A DNA stretch of 64,000 nt, from assembly GCF_020360975.1 (NCBI RefSeq), contig NW_025408674.1, forward strand, positions 3,100,001 to 3,164,000, written 5' to 3'. This stretch comes from Hirsutella rhossiliensis. Lineage: Eukaryota; Ascomycota; Sordariomycetes; Hypocreales; Ophiocordycipitaceae. The notes below the pieces were generated by a model, which ran no database searches, was not told the origin of the DNA, and saw only the letters and a program-made list of their open reading frames with translations. Position numbers and translations under genes: made by a program. Position 1 is the first letter of the stretch; every line of letters starts with the position of its first letter. Shown piece after piece: positions 22,256 to 34,979 of the stretch.

Positions 22256-22966
22256 ATCCTTAATATACTACTATTATATTAGCGTCCTATTAAATAAAGT
22301 TAAGAGAGAGTAATAGATAGGAAGGTAGCGTAATCTAGTATAGGCGTAAGCGAAGTAGTTATAAGTATATAGCAACGCCTAATTCTAGTAAGTACTATAC
22401 TATATCTTAACGCTTAGCGACGTTATTTAGCCTATATAAGCGAGATAGGGTAGCTACTATATAGTAGTGCTATAGGTCGCGCTACGCTTACTAAGAGACG
22501 TAGGCGGACGCGTTAACTAGCGCGAGGGCGGTAGAGTATAGTCGCCCGGCGTACTAAGAGGCAGGGTACCGCTACGCGGAGTAGAGAAGCCGGCGGGCGT
22601 ATAAGGGCCCGTAGTAGTTATAATATAGCGCGGCGCGGCGATAGAAGTTAGGTAAAGTAAGGGCGCGCGTATAAAGGGAGTAAAGCTTAAAAGAGGAAAA
22701 AGAAAGGAAGAGGGAGAGAGGATAAAAGAAGGGTATTTATATACGGCGGGGTATATATATAGTTAGTAAGGTATAGGGGTATATACGCGGAGGAGGGAAG
22801 GATAGGGTAGAACGAGCGTATAAAAGGGCGGTATATAAAGGGATAGGGCGAGTATAAGGCAGAAGGAAGCGACCGCGCGCGCCGAGAAAAAAGGGGATAG
22901 TAATAACGGAAAAGTAGTAGGAGAGGAATAAGGGCACTACTAATAAAAGGGGGAGAGCGGGGGTAG
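22256..22966 (+). other. Element B 3' untranslated region and polypurine tract
   Basis: Continuation of element B after the insertion of C. No protein is recognised. It is purine-rich on the plus strand and ends in a polypurine tract (about 22942-22963) right before the LTR. Confidence 0.75.
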
Positions 22967-23223
22967 TATTATAGGCTATGCCTATAAAAGGCTAAGGTTA
23001 CGCTATAGTAACTATACTAAAGTCGGGCCGGAGTAGACCTATATATAAGTAGAGCTCGACTTAAACTTAGGCCGAATAGCACCTAAATATAGGTCGAGCT
23101 AAGGACTAAGGAAGATAAATAACTATCGCGACTAAGATAGAGTTTTCCTCCTTTTTCCTTAGCTTTAAATAAATAATTATTCGGCCCTATACTACTATAC
23201 TAAGTATACGCCGGCCCTTAATA
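22967..23223 (+). repeat. Element B, 3' LTR
   Basis: 257 bp, matching 10024-10280. Followed by CTTCC and the rest of element A gag. Confidence 0.95.
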
Positions 23224-23860
23224 CTTCCTAATTTCGAGGAAACGCTCTTATAGATAGCGGGGACTATAGTATAGGAAGATAGCGCGAAACTTATATAGCT
23301 ATAAAATTCGATTACGCTAGCCTTATAAGAGCTACTTATCCCTATAATTATACCTACTAACTATAGTAAGTATATAAGCTGGTTAATAAAGGTAGCTTAG
23401 GGCTATAAATAAACGCTACGTTTTTAGAAGCTCTATAAGCGTACGCTATATAGTAGTAATAGGATTACCGCCCCTCTATAAGATAAATAACTAGCTATTA
23501 ATATAAATAGGGACACCTTAATATTAGCTACCTATATAGACTAAGCTAGACGCGGTAAGAAGACGCTATCGACTACCCCCTATACTACCCTATACTCTAA
23601 GTAGTAAGTAAAGTAGGTAATAAGCGAGGAAATTAAAAAGAGGAAGGCTAACGGCCGCTACTTATATTATAGAGTATCTATATACTTTATATTAAAATAC
23701 CCCTTCCTTTTAGCTAAGCGGCCTATAGCGGTTTAAGTAGTAAAGATAGAACCGCTCCTTGCCTTAGACGATAAGGAGGACTCCGCCCCCCTAGGCTTAA
23801 AGGAAAAAGGGTAGCTCTAGAGTAAAGACGGGCTTTAGAGCCTTAATTACTAGTACTAAT
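23224..23860 (+). pseudogene. Element A gag, second part, zinc knuckle Y-Y-Y-Y
   Basis: Continues gag after the element B insertion and matches the third A copy from about 62985. The CCHC knuckle at 23659-23700 has all four ligands as Tyr, at exact C-x2-C-x4-H-x4-C spacing. In the third copy the last ligand is still Cys (63462-63464), which confirms the reading. Confidence 0.85.
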
Positions 23861-23919
23861 AAGGGAGAAGGAGGAATTATCCGCCTATATAAAAGAAGAG
23901 CCTACTTTAATATAAGTTA

Positions 23920-26900
23920 TAATTAATAACTCCTTACCTATTACTACCCTTATAAATAAGGGCTACTAGGACTACGCTATAGTTAACGAGGCGCTTATAT
24001 AAGAGATATAAGTACTAGTAGAAAAGATCGCCCTAAGGTAAGTAAAGGGCGCCTTAAGCGCGATAAAGGGTATAGTAATTAAGGGTATTATATAGCTAGC
24101 TACGGAGGTCAACGGTTACTATAAGCTTATTATAGCCTATATAATCCCTTAACTAGAATTTCCTTTAATCCTTAGGAAACCTTACTTATTATATATAGAG
24201 TTATACTTAGTTTTATATTAAAGGAAGCTATAGTTTAAGCCTACGTAATAGTAGGTCTACTATAACGACGGTTCTATAGGTATAGGACTAGGCGTACGAG
24301 CTTTATACTTAGTATAAGAAGTCCTTACCTCTATCTTTATAGGAACCGTACGATAGGTAGAGCGGGGGCAAGGCTAGGTAGTAGCTAACGTAGCGGTCTA
24401 TATAGTTAGCTTAGCGGTTATCGATAAGGCCTTTTAGATAAAGAAGCTAAAGTCGCCCTTTAAGCTATAGTAGTAAATACCGGAGCGCTTTTATAACCTC
24501 CTACTACTATTTAAGTCCTAGGAAGCGGATAAGCTTAACCTATATAAGCTAAAGGTAGACTATAAGATTATACTCCGTACTAATAAGAAGGGGTAGGAAC
24601 TACCTATACCGTTTAAACCGCTATATAGTATATTATACGCGGAGCTATTAGTACTAAAGAAGACGCTAAGGGACCTCTTAAATAAGGGTTTTATTTAAGT
24701 AAGTAGCTTTAAAGTAAGAGCGCCGGTCTTATTTATATATAAACTAAGGGGCGGGATATAGTTCTATTACGACTATAGGGCTCTAAACGTAATTATAAGG
24801 CTAGACCGCTACCCCTTACCCTTAATCTTAGATACGCTTTATAACCTTTCGAAGGCAAAGTAGTTTATAAAGCTAGATATAAAATAAGCGTTCTATAAGG
24901 TATAGATCTCGGAGGGTAATAAGTAGAAGACAGCGTTCTATATACGCTATAGCTTATTTAAGTAGCTTATAACGCCCTTTAGCCTCTTAAGAGCACCCGC
25001 TACCTTCTAGCGTTATATTAATAACGTACTTTAAGACTTCCTTAATAAGTTTACCTTTATATATATAGACGATATCCTTATTTATATAAGCGGCTCTTAT
25101 AAGGACTATATATAGAAAGTATAGAGGGTCTTAGAGCGCTTCTAACTTTATAGGCTTTACCTCGACCTAAATAAGTATAAATTTAAGGTTAAGAGGGTTA
25201 AGTACCTAGGCTTTATTATTTACGTAGGTATAGGTATATAGGCGGATCTTATAAAGATCTAAGCGATCCGGGACTTAGCGGCCCTAACTATATAAATAGG
25301 TATATAGAGCTTCCTTAGGTTCGCGAACTATTATAGGATATTTATTAAGGGCTTCTCCTATATTATAAGTCCCTTAAACGAGATTACTAGGAAATAGACC
25401 GCCTTTTATTAAGGGCCTATATAGGAAGGAGCGTTCTATACGCTTAAGGACCTATTCTCGTAGGCCTTAGTACTACTCTAGTAGGACTTCGACCGGTCTA
25501 CGTTAGTTAAAGCGAACTATAGCGGCTAGGCACTTAAAGGAACGCTTTCTTAGGAGGTAGATAGGTAGAAGTAACTAATAGCGTTTTACTCCTATAAGCT
25601 AACCTTAGTAAAGCGGAATTACGCTATTTACGATAAGGAGATACTAGCGATTATTAGCTACCTTAAGTAATAGTAATCGGAGCTCTAGAGCTTTAAAAGC
25701 TTTAAGGTTCTTATAAACTATAGGAATCTTAAGTACTTTATAACCTACTAGTACCTCTTAAAACTGTAAGCCCGCTAAGCGGAGTATCTCTTACGCTTTA
25801 ACTTCTTAATTGAGTACTAGCTAAGGCGGGACTCTATAGTCCTAGATACGATTTCTTAGAGGGATTAAGACTAGCCGATAAGAGTAGATATCGAGGCCTA
25901 GGATCTATAGCTTATCCTATAAGAAGCGCTATAGACTTATATAAGAGCTTCCTTAGTAAAGGAAGGCGCGGCGCTAATAAATAAGCCTTCCCTTATACCT
26001 TTACCTTAGCTTAGCGAGGAGGGATAGACCGGCCTAGGGGCGCGTATAGCGTAAGTGTTTTAAGATAAGGTCCTTTAGCGCTTATAGGATAGGATATCGT
26101 CTTTAGACTATACCTATAAGAGCGTGCGCCGCGCCGTTAAGTCTAGCGCTTAATACCTCGATCTAAAGCTAAAGCTAAAGGTATAAGTAGCTAACTATTA
26201 TATCGACCTATAGGGGCATCTACGTTAGCGGGGGAGACTATAGGTGCTAGGCGCGCTATATACTATAGAAGCTAGGAAGAAGGATAGACCGCTAGAGCTA
26301 AATAAATAAAATAAGCTTTAAGGGAAGCTAGTCTAGCTTATTTATAACTCTAGTATTATAAGCTACCTAAGTAGGTAGGGTATAGTAGTAGGCCTTATAA
26401 GGGATTTCTACTAGCCCCTCCTATAGTACTACGTTCGCTACTTCCTCTATAACTATAATATTTATAGCTATACTAAGATTTAAAGGGTATAGCTTAAAGG
26501 GCTACTTAAGTAGCTTTTAGTACCTAACTAGTTCTATATATATATATAGATAGACTTTATAATAGACCTCTTACTTATAAAGGGCGGCAACCGCTATATA
26601 TAGGTAATTAAGGACCGACTTAGTAAGTCTATAGTATTAAAGCTAATACTATCTATAGATATAAAGTCTTATATAGAGCGCTTCTTATAGTACTAGGCCC
26701 GCTTATATAGCTAGCTAGCCTTTATTATAAGCGATAAGGGATTAAATTAAACTAGCTACTTTTAATAGTACTTATACTAGCTACTTTAGATTATATAGCT
26801 ACTTAGTATAATATATTACTTATAGACTAATAGAGGGCCTAAGAGGGTTAACTAAGAGGCGTAGGCTTACTTACGGGCTATCGTAGCCTATAACTAAGTA

Positions 26901-27660
26901 GACTAAGACTATTAGCTCCCTATAGCCTAACTTATATTAAATAGTAGACTATATACCTCTATTAAAATAGCCCCTTTCTTTATAATATATAGCTTTAAAC
27001 TACCTTTATTAGTTCCCTTTACTATAAATATAGTAGCGGAGTAGTATAGTAATTTATTACTAGAAGGCCGCGCCTCTACGTTTATATAAAAGCTATAGGA
27101 GACTATAGATTATTACTAATCCGCGATAGCCGCCGCGGGATAAGATTAAGAGCGGCACGATAATAAGACTAAGGCCTTAGTAAATAAGTTTACGGTAAGA
27201 GATAAGGTATAGCTAGACCTCTATAACTATAGGTTAGTATAGCTAAAAAAGAAGCTTAACTAGCTATATATAAAGTTTATAGTATAAAGGGTTATTAGCC
27301 TATAGGTTATAGAGCTCTATAGTCTCTTAATAAGGGTCTATAATAAGATTAATATAGACCTTCTTTATAAAGCCTCTTTTAACCCGCTACCTAAATAAGA
27401 AGTAGCGGACGCTTAACCGCTTATAATTAAGGTAGAGGGAAAGGTTAAGTTTAAGGTTAAAGAGATATAAGCCGCGCGCTAGAAAAAGGTTAGTAAGGGG
27501 AAATATTAAAAGGTCCTTATTAAGTAGCGCGGGTATCTTAACCCTATATAAGAACCTATATATAAGTTTATAGAAACTATAGCCCTTAATAAGTTTAAAG
27601 CCTTCTTTAGAATAGTAAATAAGAACGATAAACTAGCGGACTACTAATAGTAGCCTAAGC
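23920..27660 (+). pseudogene. Element A pol: protease, RT, RNase H, integrase, chromodomain
   Basis: Frame -1 relative to gag. The protease motif is LINKGY, with Asp replaced by Asn (23955-23957; Asp is kept in the third copy). The reverse transcriptase includes FYYDYRALN and an intact palm motif YIDDILIY (25062-25085). RNase H is followed by integrase (FYIYI*IDFI; DRLSKSIVLKLI) and a chromodomain (about 27440-27610; VKFKVKEI, RGYLNPI*EPI). Stops are TAG/TAA at former Gln and Trp. The catalytic YxDD survived because its first Asp is written GAC, so no TpG spans the two codons. Confidence 0.92.
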
Positions 27661-27779
27661 TAGGACTATAAAGTAAGTAAAGTAAAGTAAGTAGTTATAA
27701 TAATATAAGCGTAATAATAAAAGTAAAGATAAAAATAGCGTTTATTTTAAAGTAGAGCCCTTAGACTACCTAGACCTAC

Positions 27780-29230
27780 TCCTTATCCTTATTATTATTC
27801 TTATCCTTATCCTTATTATCCTCCTCTACCTTATTAGCGGCGGCGGCGCTTTCTAGGGCGCTTAAGCGGCTCTCTAAGCCCGCGAGCTAGTCGGCGGCAG
27901 CGGCGGCTCTAAGGGCTCTAAGAGTAAGGGGGGCCTAGCTAGTAATAGCGGCGGGGCGGCGGCGGGTATAGCTAAGGGGACCGCCGATAAGGCGATAGAA
28001 GTAGTATTCCTAGTACTAAGAGAGTTAGTAGCGGAAGTAAAAGAGCTAAAGGAGAGGAACTTACTTAAGGATAAGGCCCTAGCGCTCAAGGGCATAGAGA
28101 TTACGGTAGGCGGCGGCGGCGGCGGTAAGGCGCTTCTTAGTAGCCCCCTATACCTACCTATACGCGCTAGCCTTTTAAGCTAACGCCGTAGCGAGTAAGA
28201 CGGGAGGCGCTACCTTATAGGCGCGGCTAGCACGCGTATATTAATAATAACTACCGCTATAGTAGCGCTTAACTTAGTTAGCGTAGGGGAGCTCTTATAA
28301 CGCGTACTATATATAGGGGGCCGCGCGGGCGGCTCCGGCCTATACTTAGCGTTTATACTTTAAGAAGTTAGCGGAAAATAGCTACTACGCTCGCTAAGTA
28401 GCGGACTTATAGGGGTAGTAGAGGTAGAGGCGGGGGTAAAGGGGCTAGGCGTTATAGCCGGCGGCGGGGATAGCGTTATTATATAGAAGGGCGACGTAAG
28501 GGCGGCTAGCGTAGTAGAGGTAGAGGCGGCGGTAGTAGGCGCGGTCGCGGGGGCGCGGGTAAGAGTAGCGGTAGCGGCGGAGCCGTCGTCGGCTATACTT
28601 AGCACGGCGTTAATAAATAACTCCGTACGCTCTAAGAAGGAGGAAGTAAAGGAGGGGGAGGTAGATATATCTATCGCGGAAGTTAGTATTATAGATTACG
28701 GCCTCCTACTCTATAAGGCGGAGAACTTATTAGTTAAAGTTATTATTATTAGGGCTATTATTACTACTATAGCTACTATTATAAGTATACGTTAATAAAG
28801 CGGCCTATATAGCTAAGAATAAACTAATACCTTAGGTAGAGCGGAACTTACTTATTACTACTACTACTATAGTTAAAGAAGAAAGAGAAGGAAAGAAAGA
28901 AAGAAAAGAGGGATGCCGCCTTATATACCCTTAGGTAAAGGAGGCTACCTAAAGCTAAGGGGACGGGTAACCTAAGGCTTATATAGGTCTAGGCCGGCTA
29001 CTAGCTACCTAGGGGCATATATAATAGGTCGCGCTATTATTTAAACGGCTAGCTAGCTAATAAGTATAAAGCCCGGTTCCGGCTACCTATACTAATAGGC
29101 GTAGGGATAATAGGGCTAGTAGGGCTAGTACGATTAATAAGGAAGGGTAAGGTAGAGCTAGCGGTATAGGCCTAATAGTATAGAAGCTATTAATTAAGCA
29201 ACGCCGCGCCGCGCTTAAGGGAGGGCATTA
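27780..29230. other. Element A 3' module: GC-rich, long open stretches, function unknown
   Basis: After the chromodomain comes about 1.4 kb rich in GGC/GCG repeats, recurring at 58956-60772, so it belongs to element A. Both strands have stretches with few stops. On the plus strand one holds a coiled-coil-like run (ELVAEVKELKERNLL) between Gly/Ala-rich segments. On the minus strand ATG-started frames occur at 27874-28095 and 28360-28605 with Ala/Pro/Ser-rich low-complexity products. I cannot decide which strand, if any, coded. A purine tract (about 29215-29226) precedes the 3' LTR. Confidence 0.55.
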
Positions 29231-29416
29231 TATAAGAGTCTTTAACTATTATAGGTTATAGGCTTAAGCTATAGCCTAAGCTATATAGTTATATATAGAG
29301 GGCCGGATCCTATATATATATATATAGGCTAGCCGCGTATAAGAGAGCTCTATATAGCTTATTAATATTATCTTATAGATAGTACCTACGCTTATACCTT
29401 TACTTACTCTATAATA
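29231..29416 (+). repeat. Element A copy 1, 3' LTR
   Basis: 186 bp matching 9258-9443; followed by CTAAT. Confidence 0.92.
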
Positions 29417-29421
29417 CTAAT

Positions 29422-32400
29422 AATATAAATAACTAAGTTAAGGGTAAGGGTAATAGTTATAATAGTTAGAATATAAATAACTTATAATCTCTTAATATAC
29501 TTTTATTAGCTAATACTATTATTATATCTATAGCTAAAGTATAGCTTAGTAATACTAATAGTATAAGTAAGTTTTTATATACCTTATTACTTATAAGTTA
29601 GGGAGTTAATAAATAGGCTAGGATACCTTAGTATAGTATTTAATAAAGCTAGTAAGGCTAAGGACTCTTACTAGCTAAGGTTATAAATAGTTAATTAAGC
29701 TATTAGAAAGGCTATAATAAGTACTAAACTATTAATATTAATCTTAGTCCTAAGTAGCCCTATAGCGCTTTTACTTATACTAGCCCTAGTACTACTTATA
29801 TATAGCTTGCCCTAAGTAAATAAAGCGTTATAGAGCCCTACTAAGAGCATTCTAAATTAACTAGACTATTTACTTTAATAGGGATAAGGGTATATACTTA
29901 AAGCACGCGTAGTATATAGCTAAGGATTAGTAGAGTAATTAACTATATAATTATCTAATTATTAGTCCTATATATAGCTCTAAGGGCCTTAGGTTATAAA
30001 TATAAGTCTTAGAGATTTCTTTACTTTATACCTCTTTATTTTTACTAAAGTCGTATAACTAGCGGTCTTTACTTTAAAAGGGAAAAATAAAAATTCGAAT
30101 TAACTATAATTAAGGAAGATACTTAATTAGATAATTAAGGTCTTTATAACGCCTTTAAGTATACTTAGAAGTAAGTTAAAAGGGGAGTGCTAAGGGTCTT
30201 ATCCCTTTAACGGGCTAATATTTATAAGGGTATAATCTTACCTATTAAACTCTTCCTTAGTAACTTTCCGACCTAAGATACTAATAGAAAAGGCGTAATA
30301 ATAATAAGTAAGACTCTCTTCCTAAGTATATAAGTAAGTAAATAAACTATCGATAGAACTTTTCTCCTTTACTATAATCCTTTCCCTTTATATTATTTAT
30401 TCCTCCTTTTACTTATAAGCTACTTATTTAGCTCTTTCCTATCTTTACTTATATACTTCCTTTTTTAAATAATTATCTACTACCCCTTATATACGCTCTT
30501 AAGTATTCGCGCTTATTATTCTTAAAGGCGTTAAGGAAATAAAGTAGTTAGTATCTTTACTAGTTTATAGCTTTAAGTATAGCTAGATTAAATAAGCTAT
30601 GAAGTCTTATAGACTAGTCGTTATTATAACGCTAGTAGTCCTATATAAATATATAGAATTATAGTTATTAATATCCTAGTAGTAGTTTTAATATATTCCT
30701 AGGTTTTTAACTCCTTTAACTTAGGAGGGCTTAAAGCCTAGTATAAACCTTATAGGGACTATAGGTAGAGAGGCTATTACTATACTTCGTTTCTAAGGAG
30801 TAATAAGGCGCGCTATAGGCGTTACTAAAGTCTTTAGCCTTAAGGTAATTAACCGAGCGCCTAATAATTTTAGAGTCTTAAGGTAAGTTAATAGCCGCGC
30901 TATCTACCTTTCTTCCTTACTAGCCTCTTATTAAGCTATTAGCGGGGGTATAGTTATAAGTCTTTTACTCCTTTATATATTTAAAGGGGTTATTAATAGC
31001 GGGCGAGGAGTAGGCTTAATTAGCTATATATCTAAGGGGGAAAATAAAAGCGTTGTTTCTATATAGATAAAAGGACTAATAGGGGCGCTTAGCTCTCTCT
31101 TTTATAAATTCTAAGGTAGGGATCCTATCTTAAGGTTACTTAAGGAAAGGCTACTTAGTTTAGATAAGGAGCTTAATTTAGTTAATACTTAAGGTAATAA
31201 AGGTCTAGGCCTATTCTCGATTCTTATTAGCGCGATTAAATAGTTAGGGGTCTTTTTAAGGAGGAGTTTTATAAAGAAACCGCGTATAGCTTAAGCGATT
31301 AAGTTAGGTTACTCTATAAAGGTAGCTAGCGTAGTTAGCTCTTTTCTCGCTCTCCTTATAATATAAGCTAGTTCTATATCTCTTTAAAGTAATAGTTTCT
31401 ATCCGCTAGGCCTATCTTAAAGGTTAACTACCTTTAAGACTTCCTAAAGGTTTTATTCTTTTTAATCTTATATAATAATATAGTTAAATTAGTAAATCCG
31501 TTTATACCTAAGAATCCTTATAGGAAAGACTCCGCTAAAAGTCGTTAAACCCTAATTAAATAGTATCCTTTATAGTTATTTAACCCTACTATTAAACTAC
31601 TAGGAAACTCCGCTACCCTATAATATCTCTTATATATAATTAAGCTCGTTTACCGCGATAGCTTAGATTCTATATATTAGCTTATTAATATAGCCTTTTA
31701 TACTTATCCTCTTATTTAGCTTAAAGAAATATTAGTCTTAGTATAAGATTTTATCTATTTATAGGGCTTCTTATATTACCCTATACCTTTACTCTAGAAT
31801 TACTTTAACCTTTAAGTATCGCTACTTAATTATCTTAAGGTATAGCTTAACTATACCTTTAACTTAGTATTAAATTATTATTAAAGCTAAGTAGCTATAT
31901 TCCTACCCTTCTTACTGAGTAGTATAAGGGACTAGTATATAGGTAAAGTTATAAGGAACGTAGAGGATATAAAGAAACTACTGCTATACTTATAGGAATA
32001 TATAGAGTCTAGTATACCGTCCCTCTTTCTAAGTATTAAAAACGACTAAGTTTCTTTCCCTATAGTCTTAGAGGAACGCTCCTTAATAAAGTCCTTATTT
32101 ATTTAGTCTTATTAAAAAGTTAATAACTTTAGTTATATACCTTTATTTATATATAAAGCGACTAAGGTTAAAGGTAAGAGTAGTAAACTTAATTAAATAC
32201 TCCTTATTATTTAGGTATTTATAGTACTTTATATATCTATCTTTTATATCTTTAATAGGTTCCCCTTAGTAGTTAGTATAAACTAATAGTAAGTAAAGTA
32301 AGGGGTATACTACGTTCTCGATACCTCTTATTAAGATCTTAATTATCGCGCTAAGGCTAAAGCTTATAGCCTATTATTTATCGATAGCTCTATAGAGAAA

Positions 32401-33150
32401 GTTATATACGTCGATAATATACTCTTCCTAGCGGGCCTTATTCCTAGGAAATCTATTTATCTTTTTAACGCCCTTATATATTATTTAAGCGTCTTTAAAG
32501 GTAATATCCTACTATTTAATAAGGACCGTTAGTATTAAGTACTAACGATCTCTATAAACGTATTAGGGAGGTTACTTCTACCTATAAATATCTCGTTAGT
32601 CTTAGTCTATAAACTTTTCCTTATCTTTAGCGTAGAAGCGCCCTTCGCCGCCTTTTACTTTAACTTTACTATAGTAAGTAGGTAAAATAATACTCCTACT
32701 CTTAAATAGTAGTACGCTAAAAAAGATAGCGGCATTTTTAAGGAGGTCTATAGCTAGGCCTAGGATACTATTTAGGTTCGCCGCTATATCTTAGGAAAAG
32801 GTAAAGTAAGCGAAAAAGAAGGAGAAGATAAGATTAAATAGTTAAGGTAAGTAGTTTTAAGTTATAACGCTAAGAGGCTAAGAGGGTATTATATATATAT
32901 ATAAGAGTTATATTAGTAGAGGGGATCGTTATAAGTAGGGAAGCGTATAGAGTATATATATATATATATATATATATAAAAGGAAGATAAAAGAAGGAAG
33001 AAAGAGGGTATAGTAAGAGGAATAAATAGTTATTAAAGCGCGCGGTTATTAGTTACTTTAGCTAGCCTCTATAGCGGTAAGGTCTTAAGTATATTTAAGG
33101 GTTACGCTTAAATAGCTTCTTTTACTAGTTATCGATTAAAGAGCTATTTA
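29422..33150. other. Unassigned decayed DNA with a possible plus-strand protein relic
   Basis: RIP-saturated. The plus strand at about 30850-32880 reads as fairly continuous protein through TAG/TAA codons, including an EKVIYVDNILFLAG run near 32395-32440 and a Lys/Glu-rich end near 32800. I do not recognise the family, and the minus strand is also partly open, so the strand is uncertain. A (TA)n microsatellite lies at about 32952-32978. Confidence 0.4.
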
Positions 33151-34800
33151 ATCTCTACCTTTTTCTTCTCCTCTTTACTCTTTTTATTCCTTTTCTTCCT
33201 CCTTTTTCTTTTATTTTCTTTATTTCTCTAGACCGCTACCTTTTATCTTCTCCTTTTACGACTACCTCTTCTTCCTTATTATATCTTATAAGACTACTAA
33301 ACTTAAAACTAAAGAGCTACTAAATATCGTTAACCTCTTTTTAACTACTCTTCTATAACCTTCCCTTATTACTATTACTCTTCTTACTTAGAATTATTAT
33401 ACTAAGGTCTTTTTTCTTTATATAGAGTACTTTTAAGTAACGACTATCTAACTTATTTAATCTTACTTAGCTTATTTTAACCGTCTTTTTTTTATAGATC
33501 TATAGTTACTTTAAGACCTAGGTCTATAGTAGAAATAATATCGGTTATTAAGGGTTTTTAATTTATATAGAAATTACCTTTTAGTTATAGGTTTTATTAA
33601 AAGCTCCCGATATTATTAAGATTAATACGCGCGGTCGCTCTCCTCTCTCTTACTTTCTTAAGAGTACGCTAGGTTAGTATAATTAAATCGTCTTCTATAC
33701 TTTTTATTATAGATATCGGCTAGTAACCTATATCCTTATAGAAATCGCTTATTTATACGGATACTTCTTTTCTTAGCTTAGTTTAAAGCGGTAAGAATAC
33801 TCTTAAGTAGTTATAATTACTTTATATAAAACTTATAATCCTTACCTTTATTAAGGGTATATTTAAACTTATTAAATAACTATAACTTCCGCTTATAAGT
33901 ACGTTATATTTCCTTTTTATAAGTATATCTTTCTTTTAAGTACTACTAATAGCTCTTACGCTAACTATATCTTAGATTCGACTAAGGCGCCCGTTTATAA
34001 ATAGTAGTACTTCCTTAAATACTATAAGGCTACTTACGACCTTAATAGATTCGCTAACCGTATATACGGTTATAATTTCTATACTAACCTTAAGACTAAT
34101 AAATTTTATAATAAGTATTTTAGCAGTAAGACCGCCCCTTATCTTCTTTATAATATCCTTAATCCCTTTAGTCCTACTAAGGATTTAAAGGAAAGGGAGG
34201 AAATTAACCTTATACCCGTTTTACTTAAAAAGAGATTATATAGGTTTAATAAGCTCTCTCTTAAGTAATAATTAAATAGTCTTTAAGTTTACTTTATAGT
34301 AGTCTATAATAGGTTTACTAAGAGTAGGTAGCTTTATTTAGTCGCTATTTTTAGTAGTAAAAGTTTTTCTCTTAAGGTTATACGCGTTTAATCTAGTAAG
34401 TTAAAAATATATTAAAATTTATCTTATAAGCGCGTTTATTTTTACTATTATAGGTCTCTCTTTTTATAATAAAAAATAAACGTCCCTATCTATAAAGTAA
34501 AAAATCCTATTCTTAAAAGAGGTAGGTAGTAAGAATATTTATTTTCTTACTTTATTATTTAATTATATCTCTATTTATCTTCTTTAAGGTAGTAAAAGGT
34601 AGGATATTATTAAGGAAGGGTAGGAAATATTATCTTTATATACTTAAGGAGCTTTAAGTAGAAAATTTAAAACGATAAGGTAGTAGGTAAGGCGCTTATA
34701 AATATCTTAGCTACTATAGTTATCCTTTAATTAAATAGTTAAACGGTGCCTTAGTTACTAGTTAGGTTCTAGTATACTTCTTATAATAGTTATAGATTTT
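33151..34800. other. Polypyrimidine tract and unassigned decayed DNA
   Basis: 33151-33230 is almost pure pyrimidine on the plus strand; on the minus strand it would be a long polypurine tract. From about 33900 to 34790 the plus strand reads through TAG/TAA codons as a basic, Ser/Leu/Lys-rich unknown protein. This may be the 3' non-coding end of minus-strand element E or a separate relic. Confidence 0.35.
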
Positions 34801-34979
34801 TATCTTTACTACCTTTTCCTCCCTAGCTCCTTTTTACCTCCTCCTTTTCTTATTAAATTAGTATCTTTAAGGCTCTTACGTAAAGATCCTTTTTTACTTT
34901 ACTAAGTTATAGTAGCTAAACCTCGATTATATACCTTAGGCCTTTCTTAGGTATCTATAGTTACTCTTTTTCCTCTTTA

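Larger units (their letters stand above)
10024..23223 (+). mobile_element. Ty3/Gypsy chromovirus 'B', nested in A and split by C
   Basis: Paired 257-bp LTRs (10024-10280 and 22967-23223) flanked by the exact duplication CTTCC (10019-10023 and 23224-23228). The uninterrupted element A copy near 62980-63000 has a single CTTCC at the same place, which proves the empty-site structure. Without element C the length is about 6.86 kb. LTR ends are TATTA and TAATA, consistent with an original TGTTA...TAACA. Gag, pol, chromodomain and a purine tract are in the usual order on the plus strand. Confidence 0.95.
9258..29416 (+). mobile_element. Ty3/Gypsy chromovirus 'A', copy 1, split by element B
   Basis: Paired 186-bp LTRs (9258-9443 and 29231-29416) flanked by the exact 5-bp duplication CTAAT (9253-9257 and 29417-29421). 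Without the inserted element B and its extra CTTCC the element is about 6.95 kb. Order on the plus strand: LTR, gag, protease, reverse transcriptase, RNase H, integrase, chromodomain, a GC-rich 3' module, purine tract, LTR. Domain order protease-RT-integrase with a C-terminal chromodomain defines a chromovirus. Other parts of the family in this window are at 58956-60958 and 62227-64000. Confidence 0.93.

Noticed and set aside
22737..22937. Minus-strand 66-codon frame
   Set aside because: Lies in the purine-rich 3' region of element B; Pro/Tyr/Leu bias follows from composition.
27874..28605. Two minus-strand ATG-started frames with Ala/Ser/Pro-rich products
   Set aside because: Not called as genes: the opposite strand is equally open and composition alone explains them. 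Described under the element A 3' module.
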